Source of the DNA: a virus
DNA length: 64,000 nucleotides
Direction: 5' to 3' (one strand)
Virus record (IMG/VR): IMGVR_UViG_3300022699_000217
Location: 1-64,000 of that record
Positions 34,631-43,818 of this stretch are shown in pieces. The translations under genes and the position numbers were made by a program. The notes below the pieces were generated by a model. That model had not been told where the DNA came from. It worked only from the letters and a program-made list of their open reading frames with translations, and did no database searches. Numbering within the stretch: position 1 is the first letter of the stretch; each line of letters begins with the position of its first letter.

Positions 34631-35380
34631 ATGGGACAGGCAGACTGGAACGACCTCGGAGGCGCGCTATCGACGGCCAGCCTCGCACGTGGCGTCACCG
34701 GCGGGATCGACCGGCCATCGGGTGGCGGCGATTTCGTCTATGGGTTTAACTCGCTGGATGGCACCGTGACGGGCGCTGCGGGGAAGTACGTTGACCTGAC
34801 CGGCTTCACCCCGACGGGCACGCTGCTCACCGCGCCGGACGGCGGCGGAAGCATCCGTGGTGCCGTCAAGCGCGTGGCGAGCCCGAACAACACCGGGTTC
34901 AGCCCGTTCTTGTTCTTCGCCGCGCAGGGCGGCCCGCCCAACGTAAACGATGACGCCTACATGCTTGGCCTGAGCGACGCCGACCCGTACAAGATCATGC
35001 TCGCCAAGGGGCCGATCATCGCTGGTCTCGTGGATGACGATTCGAGCCTGTACATCATCGGGGAATCCTCCGCACAGTACAGCATGGGCGACGGGCTGTG
35101 GCATCACCTCCGGCTGGATGTGATCGTCGAGCCGAACGGCGACGTTCTGCTCAAGGTGTTCGAGAACGACCTGTCGGCGAACCCAATCGCGAGCCCCGGC
35201 GGCCCGAGCTGGGTCAACGTGCCCGGCTTCAACGCGGGGGGCTTCGTCGATGACGTGCTCCAGGTGAACACCGGCAGCGCTCCGCTCTGGGGCGGATACT
35301 GCGGGTTTGCCTTCGCGGTGGCCCAAGCGCTTAACCGTCGGGCGGCCTTCGATGGAATCGAAGCCTATAGGATGACCTGA
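34631..35380 (+). CDS. virion-type concanavalin-like protein, 249 aa
   Basis: A beta-sandwich protein: GIDRPSGGGDFVYGFNSLDG, RGAVKRVASPNNTGFSPFLF, DGLWHHLRLDVIVEPNGDVL, LLKVFENDL and a late WGGYCGFAFAVAQALNRRAA. The WHHLRLDV to LLKVFENDL pattern is that of LamG/concanavalin folds, as in the 9961-13650 group. Likely a binding domain exposed on the tail. The stop overlaps the next ATG (TGATG). Confidence 0.6.
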   Translation: MGQADWNDLGGALSTASLARGVTGGIDRPSGGGDFVYGFNSLDGTVTGAAGKYVDLTGFTPTGTLLTAPDGGGSIRGAVKRVASPNNTGFSPFLFFAAQGGPPNVNDDAYMLGLSDADPYKIMLAKGPIIAGLVDDDSSLYIIGESSAQYSMGDGLWHHLRLDVIVEPNGDVLLKVFENDLSANPIASPGGPSWVNVPGFNAGGFVDDVLQVNTGSAPLWGGYCGFAFAVAQALNRRAAFDGIEAYRMT

Positions 35381-36519
35381 TGAGCACGTGGTTCGACAGG
35401 CTACGTGGCGAGACGCAAGGGCGCATCGTTCCACAGGTGTTGACTGCGACCGAGGGGACCCACGTGTTCGTGCTCGGTTCGGAGCAGGGCGGCGAGGCCG
35501 CTATCCTGCAGGCGAACGACTACACCGAGGTCCACCAAACCTTGGATCTCACGGGCATCGATCTCGTCGGCGCGACGATGGAAACGCTCGGTGTAGCGAT
35601 GGACCAATTCGAGCACCCCGTCGGCATGGGCGTGGATGGCTCTACGCTCGGGCTGTGGCCCATGGATGAGAACTACAAGGGCGCGGCCAACCTCGTCCAG
35701 CCGGGCGTCAACTTGTTAGGGAAGGGCGACATCGCTATCGCGACCGAGTCCTACTCGGCGGTGGCCTCGCGCTGCCGCAAGTTCCCGGTGGCATCCGCCG
35801 ACGCGCAACTGGAGGGCGTAAACACCCCGGAGATCTTGCCCGTGCCCGGCGCGTCGAATACGTACACCCTTTTGTGGTGGCTCAACTTCGATGCCGATCA
35901 ATACGTCTCATCGGACGGGGTAAACCCGGTGATTTTCAAGTGCGTCGAGGCCGGACAGAACGGGCTCGAGGTGGGGCTGCTCGGGGAAACCGGCGTCGGC
36001 CCGCCCCATCGATGGTGGATCTACGTGCGGCACCTCAACGCCGCCGCAGACCAAACCGTCGTGTTCACTGGATACCCAATAACGACGTCTGCCGGATGGA
36101 AGATGTTTGCCATCGTGTTCGACCGAGCGCTGGTCGGTACGGCGCGCCTGAAGCTGTACGTGGACGGCGTGTTCGTGACCAACGTTGCGACGATCCCGGT
36201 CAACGCCGTGGGGCACCCCGCCGCTGGCTCGCCCTTCTACATCGGGGACTCGGCGCTGACGGGGTTGATCGATCAAGTCAAGTTCCACGGCCCGGCGATG
36301 ACGCCCGTGGCAGTCAGCGATGAATATGATGCCTGCGTAGACCCGCAGGTAGTCAACGCCGCCGCGTGGAAAATGAGCGTCCGTATCGATGACGTCGTTT
36401 ATTGCGAACGAACGATTGTCGCTTCCGAGGCAAGACGGTGGCGTGACTTTTACGCCCCGGTCCGGCACCTTAACGGGAATCACAAGGTTGCTTTCCGACT
36501 CCAGATCGAAGAGGTTTAG
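35380..36519 (+). CDS. LamG-domain virion protein, 379 aa
   Basis: The central part (about residues 135-310) is a LamG sandwich: NTYTLLWWLNFDADQYVSSD, GVGPPHRWWIYVRHLNAAAD, WKMFAIVFDRALVGTARLKL, YVDGVFVTNVATIPVN and GLIDQVKFHGPAMTPVAVSD are the typical strands. The N-terminal region holds VLTATEGTHVFVLGSEQGG; the C-terminal part resembles a beta hairpin domain. This would suit surface-glycan binding during adsorption (inference). Confidence 0.65.
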   Translation: MSTWFDRLRGETQGRIVPQVLTATEGTHVFVLGSEQGGEAAILQANDYTEVHQTLDLTGIDLVGATMETLGVAMDQFEHPVGMGVDGSTLGLWPMDENYKGAANLVQPGVNLLGKGDIAIATESYSAVASRCRKFPVASADAQLEGVNTPEILPVPGASNTYTLLWWLNFDADQYVSSDGVNPVIFKCVEAGQNGLEVGLLGETGVGPPHRWWIYVRHLNAAADQTVVFTGYPITTSAGWKMFAIVFDRALVGTARLKLYVDGVFVTNVATIPVNAVGHPAAGSPFYIGDSALTGLIDQVKFHGPAMTPVAVSDEYDACVDPQVVNAAAWKMSVRIDDVVYCERTIVASEARRWRDFYAPVRHLNGNHKVAFRLQIEEV

Positions 36520-36521
36520 CG

Positions 36522-36968
36522 ATGGCTACATCGACCAGCGTTTTGAGCATCACCTATCCGAGCGAGTTCGAAGACCCGTTCCACGTCTCGCACGCGACAG
36601 GCATGGAGGAGCTTGATGAGTGGCTCCGCATCATCTGGGAGGAGGCCACGCTTATGGTGGTCGGGGGTGGCACGTTCACCCTGGTGGGCGACACCTTCTC
36701 CTGGGATGACACCATCGAGATCATTAACCCTAGAACGAACAAGCGCATCACGGTCGCTGCGGGCAGCATCACGATTCCCGATGGCCGCGTCGCATCGCTG
36801 ACCGGCGTGACACGCCCGATGGCAAATCAGGCGCTTTCCGCCTGGGAGATTAACGTTGGCGGGCCGCTGTACGACAAGACCAAGCTTGCGGTATTCCGGC
36901 GCTCCGGGTCGAACGTTTACATCTTCCGTCCGGGCATCGGGATGGAGCGCGTGACGGTTGAGGTTTAA
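36522..36968 (+). CDS. baseplate-region small structural protein, 148 aa
   Basis: Not recognised as a named family. The protein is beta-rich with an N-terminal segment SITYPSEFEDPFHVSHATGM and a middle GGTFTLVGDTFSWDDTIEII to RITVAAGSITIPDGRVASLT. Similar short proteins lie next to fibre or adsorption genes in myophages. It is two bases away from the gpI-like gene, suggesting a linked role in fibre attachment. Confidence 0.55.
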   Translation: MATSTSVLSITYPSEFEDPFHVSHATGMEELDEWLRIIWEEATLMVVGGGTFTLVGDTFSWDDTIEIINPRTNKRITVAAGSITIPDGRVASLTGVTRPMANQALSAWEINVGGPLYDKTKLAVFRRSGSNVYIFRPGIGMERVTVEV

Positions 36969-36970
36969 CG

Positions 36971-39169
36971 ATGGCGATAACGATTGACCAGCTCCTTGTC
37001 ACCCTCGGTGTTGATGCGTCCGAAGCGCTGGTCGTGGCTGGCCGGTTCGTCATCATCACCCGCGACCCGCAACCGGATGAGGTCGGCGTCCCCGCGAATA
37101 GCTCGGTCTATCTGCGCGTGGTCGATCTTGACGGCGTTCCCGCTGTGCCGTCGACGATTGACTTTCGGGTGTACATCGATCAAGGCGCGGGCGAGGTGCA
37201 GGCGTTTGACGGCACCAACCCGGTCGCGCCCTGGGATGGCCCCCTTGCGGTCGTCGGGCAATCGACGATTGCCGATCCATACTGCTTCAAGGATGTGCGG
37301 CTCGACCAAGCCCCCACGCTGTTCCCCAGCGAGCAGGATGTCACCGTGCACGTCGCGCTGGTCATCGGCGCCGGGGGCTGGGGCTATGCCTCCTGGGGGC
37401 ACTTCCCCTGGGGGCACACTGGCGGCGTGCCGACCGTCTCCGATGTTTACTACACGTTCACCGCCGCAGACACCATCGCCCCAAACATCGTGCTCGCGGA
37501 GGCCATCGATGCGGAGACCATCCGCGTCACGTTCGACGATTCGATGGCCCTCGGCGGGCTCGGCTCGGGGCTTGCGGACGATCTGGCCGCGTGGCAGCCT
37601 GCGGGCGATTCCGTGGGCATCACGCGCCTAAACGTGGACCCGGACCCCGGCGTGACGCTGAGCGTCGAGGCCGTCTCGGCCGTGCCCGGCACGAACGCCA
37701 CGCAGTTCGATCTGACCGTCAACTGGGAGATGACGCCGCTGTGCCTGTATCAGCTCGAGGTGCGCGGCACCGTGACCGATGATGCGGGCAACGCCATCAA
37801 CTTGGCGACGGCGCAATTCGTTGGCTTCCAGCCGATCATCCCGGATGGGCGACGCTTCGACTACTGGCGCATGATGATCCCGTACAAGAACCGGGTGGAG
37901 GATGCGTCCTCGGATCTGCGGCGCTTCGCCAACTGCATCGCCGAGGTGATGCGGCTGCTCCTGTCCGACATAGATCGCTTCACCGACCAATTCGACATCG
38001 ACCTGGCGACCGACGCCCAGATCGATGCCATGCTGTACGACATGGGGAACCCGTTCGACTGGGTGGACCTCGACCTGACGGCGGCTCAGCGGCGCAAGCT
38101 GCTCCGCGTCCTCGTCGAGATCTACAAGCTGAAGGGCACGGATACGGGCATCGAGTCCGTGGTCCTGTTCCTGCTCGGCGAGGTGGTCCGGGTCGTCGAG
38201 GCCATGGAGGGCGGCTGGGTTCTCGGCGTCGACGAGCTTGGCGAGGGCGCCATCGCACAGCTCACCAGCACCAACCCCGAGACGTACAACTTCGCCGCGC
38301 TTCCGATGGATCTGGAGCTGCTCATCGATGGAGCCCCGGTCACGTTCACCTTCGTCGCTGGCGACTTCGTCAACCCCGCTGCCGCTACGGCGCGCGAGGT
38401 GGCAGATGCGCTCAGTGGTCGGCGGTTCGTGCCGGCTACGGGCACGTACATCACGCGCCCGGAGGGGTCCCTGTTGGGCGGCGGGGCCTACGTCGACGTG
38501 CCCGGAACGGCGGCTGTCGCCCTCGCGGGCGTCGCCGAGCCCTATGCGCTGAATGGCGGCGACACGCTGGAGCTCACCGTCAATGGCGATGCCGTCGTCA
38601 TCACGTTCCATGCCGATGACTTTGCTGTGCCGGGGGCTGCGACTGCCGCAGAGGTGGCGACGCGCATCGAGCTTGACGCCCCCGCGTTGGATAGTTATGC
38701 GGACGGCGGTGTTCTGTACTTCAGGACCCGTCACACGGGCGCGGACGCGGAGATCGTCGCGGCGGGCGGGACCGGGCTTGCATCGCTCGCCATTCTCATC
38801 GGCACAACCTGGACCGGCACGGATCTTCCCAAGGTGACGATCTACTCGAGCACAGCGGGCGCGGATGCCTCCATCCAGGCCACCGGCGGCGGCGCGCGCA
38901 CCGTGCTCGGGTTCTCGACGGCGGTCAGCAGCGGCACGGGCGGGGCCATCCTCGCGCCGTCCGAAAGTTATACCCTGTATTCCTTCGACATCGAGACGAA
39001 CGGTCTGCTAGAATCGGATGTGATAGCAATCATCCGGCGGATTGCTGACTACATGAAACCGGCGCACACCCATTTGATCAATGTGCGCCCCGCTCTTGGG
39101 CTGCCGTGGCCTGAGGCGTGGTTGATTGGTATCGACGAGCTGGACATCGGGACGATGTTGGCAAGCTGA
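36971..39169 (+). CDS. tail protein I-like protein with duplicated inserted module, 732 aa
   Basis: Residues 295-402 match the gpI-like tail domain (FDYWRMMIPYKNRVEDASSD, AQIDAMLYDMGNPFDWVDLD, LLRVLVEIYKLKGTDTGIES), and the family's end resumes at 671-703 (FDIETNGLLESDVIAIIRRI to AHTHLIN). About 265 residues are inserted between. They hold two copies of a module: YNFAALPMDLELLIDG to AAATAREVADAL (439-481) and YALNGGDTLELTVNG to AATAAEVATRI (524-566). The insertion's ends carry a repeated W-LG-DEL motif (WVLGVDELGEG, WLIGIDELDIG). Residues 1-290 are extra beta-rich domains. The protein should connect baseplate and fibres. Confidence 0.78.
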   Translation: MAITIDQLLVTLGVDASEALVVAGRFVIITRDPQPDEVGVPANSSVYLRVVDLDGVPAVPSTIDFRVYIDQGAGEVQAFDGTNPVAPWDGPLAVVGQSTIADPYCFKDVRLDQAPTLFPSEQDVTVHVALVIGAGGWGYASWGHFPWGHTGGVPTVSDVYYTFTAADTIAPNIVLAEAIDAETIRVTFDDSMALGGLGSGLADDLAAWQPAGDSVGITRLNVDPDPGVTLSVEAVSAVPGTNATQFDLTVNWEMTPLCLYQLEVRGTVTDDAGNAINLATAQFVGFQPIIPDGRRFDYWRMMIPYKNRVEDASSDLRRFANCIAEVMRLLLSDIDRFTDQFDIDLATDAQIDAMLYDMGNPFDWVDLDLTAAQRRKLLRVLVEIYKLKGTDTGIESVVLFLLGEVVRVVEAMEGGWVLGVDELGEGAIAQLTSTNPETYNFAALPMDLELLIDGAPVTFTFVAGDFVNPAAATAREVADALSGRRFVPATGTYITRPEGSLLGGGAYVDVPGTAAVALAGVAEPYALNGGDTLELTVNGDAVVITFHADDFAVPGAATAAEVATRIELDAPALDSYADGGVLYFRTRHTGADAEIVAAGGTGLASLAILIGTTWTGTDLPKVTIYSSTAGADASIQATGGGARTVLGFSTAVSSGTGGAILAPSESYTLYSFDIETNGLLESDVIAIIRRIADYMKPAHTHLINVRPALGLPWPEAWLIGIDELDIGTMLAS

Positions 39170-39200
39170 AAAGGATAGCGATTTTATGAGTAGAAAAAAC

Positions 39201-39953
39201 CTATCGACTTCGCCTGTTCCAGGTGTCTTGAGATGCGCATTTCCTGGAGCAGTATCTTCGTTGTCGGTTGGTGTTGTTGTTCGGAACCTGGAACTCCTTC
39301 CCACAAAGCTCGCATTGTTTTTTAATTTCATAGCTGTGGTCTTTGTCCGGGAGATTGCCAATTTGATGCAAGTAACGATGACAGCGACGGCAAAGGACGA
39401 TCAAATTGGATGGCTGGAACAGAAGTCTTTCGCTTCTGTTTTTGTCCGGATCTTTGATGTGATGAACGACAAGATGTCCACTTTTTTTGCCATTGTCAAT
39501 GCCGCAATTTTCGCATCTACCTTTCGCCTCAATAAGTGCATTGCTAAATTCAATCCATCCAAGACTGTTTCTCCACTTGTTTTTTTCAACTACTCGTTCA
39601 TTGTATCTCTCAGTTCTTTTAGCCTTCCCAAAGCACTCCTGAGAACAATACTTTGCGCCATGTTGTTCATAGGACGATTTACACTTTCTAAATTGCTTGC
39701 CGCATTCCTCGCATGTAAGAAAAACGCCGAGGTTATCCGTCTTCCAGTTGCCATTGCATTGACGGCTACAAAAGACTTTGTCCTTGTTTGGTATGCGACA
39801 TGCCGCCTTGTGGAATGTTTTGCCGCATTGCATACAAGTCCACTCGTGGTCTTTGCTTGCACGGCTGTTCGCGCATTGTTTGGAACAAAATTTCCTGTTC
39901 TTGTCGTAGCTTTCAAACGCTTTTCCGCAGTTTTCGCATGTGATTGCCTTCAT
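39201..39953 (-). CDS. HNH endonuclease with zinc-finger repeats, 250 aa
   Basis: Encoded on the - strand, opposite to all neighbours, in a visibly AT-richer stretch. Four repeats of the form CxxCGKxF...CSxxC occupy residues 6-27, 40-65, 81-105 and 214-239. Between them, residues 146-196 hold an HNH motif: CENCGIDNG, then HLVVHHIKDPDKN and LIVLCRRCHRYLH. This layout is typical of free-standing homing endonucleases in phages. The start ATG (39951-39953 on the complement) follows AAGGAAGG. No intron border was seen, so it looks like an intergenic mobile endonuclease. Confidence 0.85.
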   Translation of the reverse strand: MKAITCENCGKAFESYDKNRKFCSKQCANSRASKDHEWTCMQCGKTFHKAACRIPNKDKVFCSRQCNGNWKTDNLGVFLTCEECGKQFRKCKSSYEQHGAKYCSQECFGKAKRTERYNERVVEKNKWRNSLGWIEFSNALIEAKGRCENCGIDNGKKSGHLVVHHIKDPDKNRSERLLFQPSNLIVLCRRCHRYLHQIGNLPDKDHSYEIKKQCELCGKEFQVPNNNTNRQRRYCSRKCASQDTWNRRSR

Positions 39954-40037
39954 CGTTTTTTACCTTCCTTCTTTTGTGGCACCAACTATCCGTATTGTAC
40001 ACCGATTTCGACTGCAATACAACTGAGAGGTATGTAG

Positions 40038-42524
40038 ATGGACAGGGAGAATTGGTTTTATAAGCAAATCGTAACTCAGGCCCGGATGGATGAGGCATTC
40101 GATTGGGTCGAGGACGCGGATCAGGATTTCGCCGTGGATCAGAACATGAGCGGGCTCCTAACGGAAATCGACGGCGGCTCCTCCGAGTGGGATGCGCAGC
40201 CGACCACGCCCGCATCCATGTCCATCGAGATCCAAAACGGCCCGCACCGCGCCTACGACAAGCTCGGTCAGCGGATCTACTTTGCCAGCGCCGTCGAATC
40301 CATCGACTGCTCGGTTGACGAGTACGGAGTTTCCACGACGGTGACGGGCGCAGCCAACGAGCGCATCGTTTCTGTCTTCGCCCGGTTCAAGCGGAACCTG
40401 ACGGACCCGGAGGTTGATGGCAGCTCGGTCCTGGTCTACACGAGGGAGCTGGAGGATGCGGAGCTGTTCGTGCGGCAGGGCGCGGAGGCGGCGGCGGGCG
40501 CTGCGGTCGCACCGGCACTGCTCACAAATGCCCTGCTCGTGTGCGACATCACCCTGGCGTTCGGTCAAACTAGTATTCAGTTGGTGCATATCGACCAATC
40601 CAGGACGGAGTGGTTCGGCAGCATCACGGGGCTCTCCGTCTACGGCGACGTCATCGTGCCGAACGTCAAGGCGGGGATCGCCGCCCTGTGGAATGCGCTC
40701 GACGCAGTAGCGGGCGGCGGCGGCCCGTTCACCTTCACGAGCACGTGGTTCGGCGGAGCGGCAGTCGGGGGTGGTGCCCCGGCAACGTTCTCGCAGGCGT
40801 TGGATGCCATCGTCGACGATCTCGCGGCGGCGACGGGCTCCTCGCTCATCGGGACGCCGGATGTGACCACGACCTACGTGTCCTGGGCCAGCCAATCGAT
40901 AAGCGGGGCGCTGTCTGCGCTTGCGACCGCCGTGGACGGTCACATTGGCGGTGCGGCTCCGAATCACCCGGCTACGGCTATCACGTACAACGACGCGTCG
41001 TATTCCTGGGGTACGCCCTCCACGGTGCAGGAAGCCATCGATGACATCGAAGACAAGCTGAGCGATCAAGGCGCCGGCGTCGGTGTCGATCTCATCGGCG
41101 GGAAGGCGGTCTCCGCGACCAACGGGGGCGAGGACACGCTGGTCAATGACACCCTCGGCGCTCACATCGAGGAGATGATGGGCTGGATCAATGCGTCTCC
41201 GCGGATCAACCGGAGCGAGCTGATCCCGCGCGACCATGACAGCACGAAATTTTGGCAGCTCCCCTCATCGCTGGTCGGAAATGCGCGGCCCGGGCACGGC
41301 GCGGGCACGCTGACGACCGAGATGTTTTACGGGCGAAGCGGCCCGACGGTCGGTCTGTCCAAGCAGCCGACCGGCATGATGAATTGGCATCCGGGGGTCA
41401 CGGGCGTCAACTTCACGTTTGTCTGTCCTGGGTACTTGCCGCAGGAGAACAAGATGCTCCCGTTCTTCATCGGGAACAACTTCAATGGCGTGCTCTATTT
41501 TGACCCCGAGGTATTTGTTGCGCAGACGCTGTTCTCCGGAACGTGGCCGACCATCACCGGGTTCGTACCCTACATGGTTCGCTGCGATGGCGAGAAGACG
41601 TACATCGCTTGTTATTCGACCGCCACGCAGGAGATTCGGTTGCTCCGCTTCGACACCGCGACCGAGGCGCTGGAGGAGAACAAGTATTTCGGCGCGACGG
41701 TAAAGCGCGAGCCGTTTGTCTGGATGCGGAACAATATGATCCTGACGGAAGACGCCGTTTACCTGACCATTGAATCTCCCGCAGGGGCCTCGACGCCGAT
41801 CTTGGGGGTCAAGAAGGATGACTTCGACATCTGGGCAATCGGTGGCGGCAACCTCCCGGCAGCGACAACTGGGTATACCGACGGCGGCTTGTGCGGCGTG
41901 TTCGGCACCTGCCGATACGCCTGGTGGAACGTGTCCGGGGGTGGCCTGGCAAACGATGGGTATATCTGCGAATGCCAGCTAGATTATAGCGGCGCACCGG
42001 CGATTATCGCCGTTCCTGGGTCCATCCATGCTGCCCCCTACGACATCGGCGCTCACATCTCAGACATCAAGTTCGATGGGGTTTATACGTGGTATATGAA
42101 CTATGCGGACCGCTGGCTCAAGACTTGCTACGAGATCGAAACCGCCGCGTCCATCCTGTACATCCACCGCTGGGAGGGCACGTGGCTCAACGATTTCCTC
42201 CGCTCCACGGTGCACTATCAGTACTTGGGATTCGACGGGCAAAACCTCTACTGGGTCGGCCTCGAGGACGGGCAGGACCGCATCGTGATGTCGCAGATTG
42301 ATTGTCGGCGGACCATTTACGACGCGTCGGATCCGAGCCTTACGAACATGTCGCAGACGCCGATCTTCATCTCGGAGCCCGACTTCCCATCTCGGCCGTC
42401 TGGCCGGACCACGGTCGGGCGGATTGCTTGTGCGGGGGGCATCATCGGCATCCTAACGGATGACGATCCCAACGACGAGGTCTTTTTGCTGTACGACGCC
42501 TCGGCGATCAACGCGAACATATAG
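40038..42524 (+). CDS. tail fibre / adsorption protein, 828 aa
   Basis: The N-terminus (MDRENWFYKQIVTQARMDEA and AVDQNMSG) matches the attachment region of large myophage tail-fibre or baseplate-associated proteins. A linker follows with repeated short units (GTPDVTTTYVSWASQSISGA, HIGGAAPNHPATAITYNDAS) typical of fibre shafts. The C-terminal 430 residues look propeller-like (ENKMLPFFIGNNFNGVLYFD, EIRLLRFDTATEALEENKYF). It is the last large virion gene and a good candidate receptor-binding protein. Confidence 0.7.
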   Translation: MDRENWFYKQIVTQARMDEAFDWVEDADQDFAVDQNMSGLLTEIDGGSSEWDAQPTTPASMSIEIQNGPHRAYDKLGQRIYFASAVESIDCSVDEYGVSTTVTGAANERIVSVFARFKRNLTDPEVDGSSVLVYTRELEDAELFVRQGAEAAAGAAVAPALLTNALLVCDITLAFGQTSIQLVHIDQSRTEWFGSITGLSVYGDVIVPNVKAGIAALWNALDAVAGGGGPFTFTSTWFGGAAVGGGAPATFSQALDAIVDDLAAATGSSLIGTPDVTTTYVSWASQSISGALSALATAVDGHIGGAAPNHPATAITYNDASYSWGTPSTVQEAIDDIEDKLSDQGAGVGVDLIGGKAVSATNGGEDTLVNDTLGAHIEEMMGWINASPRINRSELIPRDHDSTKFWQLPSSLVGNARPGHGAGTLTTEMFYGRSGPTVGLSKQPTGMMNWHPGVTGVNFTFVCPGYLPQENKMLPFFIGNNFNGVLYFDPEVFVAQTLFSGTWPTITGFVPYMVRCDGEKTYIACYSTATQEIRLLRFDTATEALEENKYFGATVKREPFVWMRNNMILTEDAVYLTIESPAGASTPILGVKKDDFDIWAIGGGNLPAATTGYTDGGLCGVFGTCRYAWWNVSGGGLANDGYICECQLDYSGAPAIIAVPGSIHAAPYDIGAHISDIKFDGVYTWYMNYADRWLKTCYEIETAASILYIHRWEGTWLNDFLRSTVHYQYLGFDGQNLYWVGLEDGQDRIVMSQIDCRRTIYDASDPSLTNMSQTPIFISEPDFPSRPSGRTTVGRIACAGGIIGILTDDDPNDEVFLLYDASAINANI

Positions 42525-42532
42525 GAGACGCG

Positions 42533-42955
42533 ATGAACACGTTAAAACGAAAAGCAGGTGCGGCGCCGCAGATTGCGGTCACATCTTTTCCGCCCGGGGA
42601 AACCGTTGTCGAGGTGCCGTTGTATCCCCCGTTCGTAGACGGTGCGGATGTGGTCATCCTTGCGACCGCGCAGGGCGCGTTCGGCGTGCACGTCAGCGAC
42701 GTGTCGGAGAGCGGGTTCAAGCTGCACCTTGCCGAGCCCCAGAAGGATGCGGTACGGGTCGCCTGGCAGGTCGCGGTTGCCAAGCCCCAGCTCCAGCCTC
42801 GCACCGGTGATGGCCTCCCCGTGCGGACGAAGCCGTCGAAGCCCCACCCGAAGCCCAGCGACATGGTAAGCGCAGCGGACTTGGCGAAGAAAATGTCGGA
42901 TGCACGTAAGACCGCACAGGCCGTCCACGCGATTGCCGGATTCCGTGGAGTGTGA
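42533..42955 (+). CDS. small fibre-adjacent protein, 140 aa
   Basis: Not recognised as a named family. The first 85 residues are beta-rich (APQIAVTSFPPGETVVEVPL, GADVVILATAQGAFGVHVSD), followed by a proline/lysine linker and a short amphipathic helix (DLAKKMSDARKTAQAVHAIA). Location after the fibre gene would suit a fibre chaperone or tip protein. The stop overlaps the alternative start of the next gene. Confidence 0.5.
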   Translation: MNTLKRKAGAAPQIAVTSFPPGETVVEVPLYPPFVDGADVVILATAQGAFGVHVSDVSESGFKLHLAEPQKDAVRVAWQVAVAKPQLQPRTGDGLPVRTKPSKPHPKPSDMVSAADLAKKMSDARKTAQAVHAIAGFRGV

Positions 42956-42957
42956 CG

Positions 42958-43467
42958 GTGCAGTATAAGGGCAGGCTGATGGCGATACGGCGGTCATACA
43001 AGGAGAGCTCGAGCAGTGACAGCGCCTGTGCGAATACCGAGTGCGCGCAGATGTTCGGGGTTATCGCGGAGGCGCTGGATGATCTGTCCGTTGAGGTGAA
43101 AGCATCCCGGTCAGACATAAGCGCGGTGAACGAGCGCATCGCGGCACAGGAGGCGAAGACGCATAACGCGTGGCACTCTATCTCCCGCGTGGAGGAGCGG
43201 CTAAACAATCTGCCGCGCGAGATCGCCGATTCCATCACGCGGCATGAGCAGTCGTGTCCGGGGCGAGACTATGCACGGCACAAGCTCACGGCCAGCTATC
43301 CAACCCCATCGGTGAACAAGCGGCAGGAGCGCCCGTCGGGAAAGCCGGGCACGCTGCACGATGATTCCGGGTTGTCCATCCCGAAATGGATCGCTTATCT
43401 GGGCGCGATTCTCGGCGCGGCGGGGGCGGCGGCGGGATACTTGCTGCATTCCGTCGGTGTGTTTTAA
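42958..43467 (+). CDS. XhlA-like coiled-coil membrane protein, 169 aa
   Basis: A GTG start at 42958 is chosen because GGAG lies seven bases upstream; GTG 42952 and ATG 42979 are in the same frame. The middle (about residues 35-95) is coiled coil (ALDDLSVEVKASRSDISAVN, AWHSISRVEERLNNLPREIA). Residues 143-165 form one membrane segment (WIAYLGAILGAAGAAAGYLL). This layout, short helix plus C-terminal membrane anchor, resembles XhlA-type lysis or membrane-associated phage proteins, but it is longer and carries extra charged sequence. It closes the virion gene block. Confidence 0.55.
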   Translation: MQYKGRLMAIRRSYKESSSSDSACANTECAQMFGVIAEALDDLSVEVKASRSDISAVNERIAAQEAKTHNAWHSISRVEERLNNLPREIADSITRHEQSCPGRDYARHKLTASYPTPSVNKRQERPSGKPGTLHDDSGLSIPKWIAYLGAILGAAGAAAGYLLHSVGVF

Positions 43468-43781
43468 CGCACTCACACACACATAAGCGCACACCGTTTA
43501 CAGTGTAGTTTTTATAACCACACCAGCTCTCTTGTGCTCCCATATAATGATAGTCAATATGTTTACTATATAAGGGCGCTCCCTTTGGCAGTGTTTTTTG
43601 GAGAGCCCCGGACGATTTTTGCCCGAAAAAAACTAAAAAATAACTGCCTTACACGCTGTTTTTAGTGCACCCCAGCACAAAAAACCGAACAAAAAACGCA
43701 ATGATTCCAGCAAATTGACGAATGATTGATGATTTTACTTGCGCTACCCATCCCGAAGAGCTAAAAAGTAAGTGTTCCGAG

Positions 43782-43794
43782 GCTCTTTGAAAAC
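43782..43794 (+). promoter_or_regulatory. boxA-like antitermination motif 1
   Basis: GGCTCTTTGAAAAC matches the ribosomal-RNA boxA pattern (TGCTCTTTAACA in E. coli, TGTTCTTTGAAAACT in Bacillus, as remembered). BoxA in nascent RNA is bound by NusB-S10. Followed about 25 bases later by GCCAAGCAAAGTAACGGATC. Confidence 0.5.
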
Positions 43795-43818
43795 AAAAAC
43801 AACCGCAGGGCAGAGCAA

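Noticed and set aside
39126-40037. 303-residue open frame on the + strand opposite the HNH gene
   Set aside because: The - strand product has a complete HNH core and four zinc fingers; the + strand translation is low-complexity and lacks any motif.
43497-43548. Consensus sigma-70 promoter in the leader
   Set aside because: TTTACA (43497) and TATAAT (43543) are 40 bases apart; no properly spaced -35/-10 pair could be found by eye, so only the TATAAT is mentioned as weak evidence.
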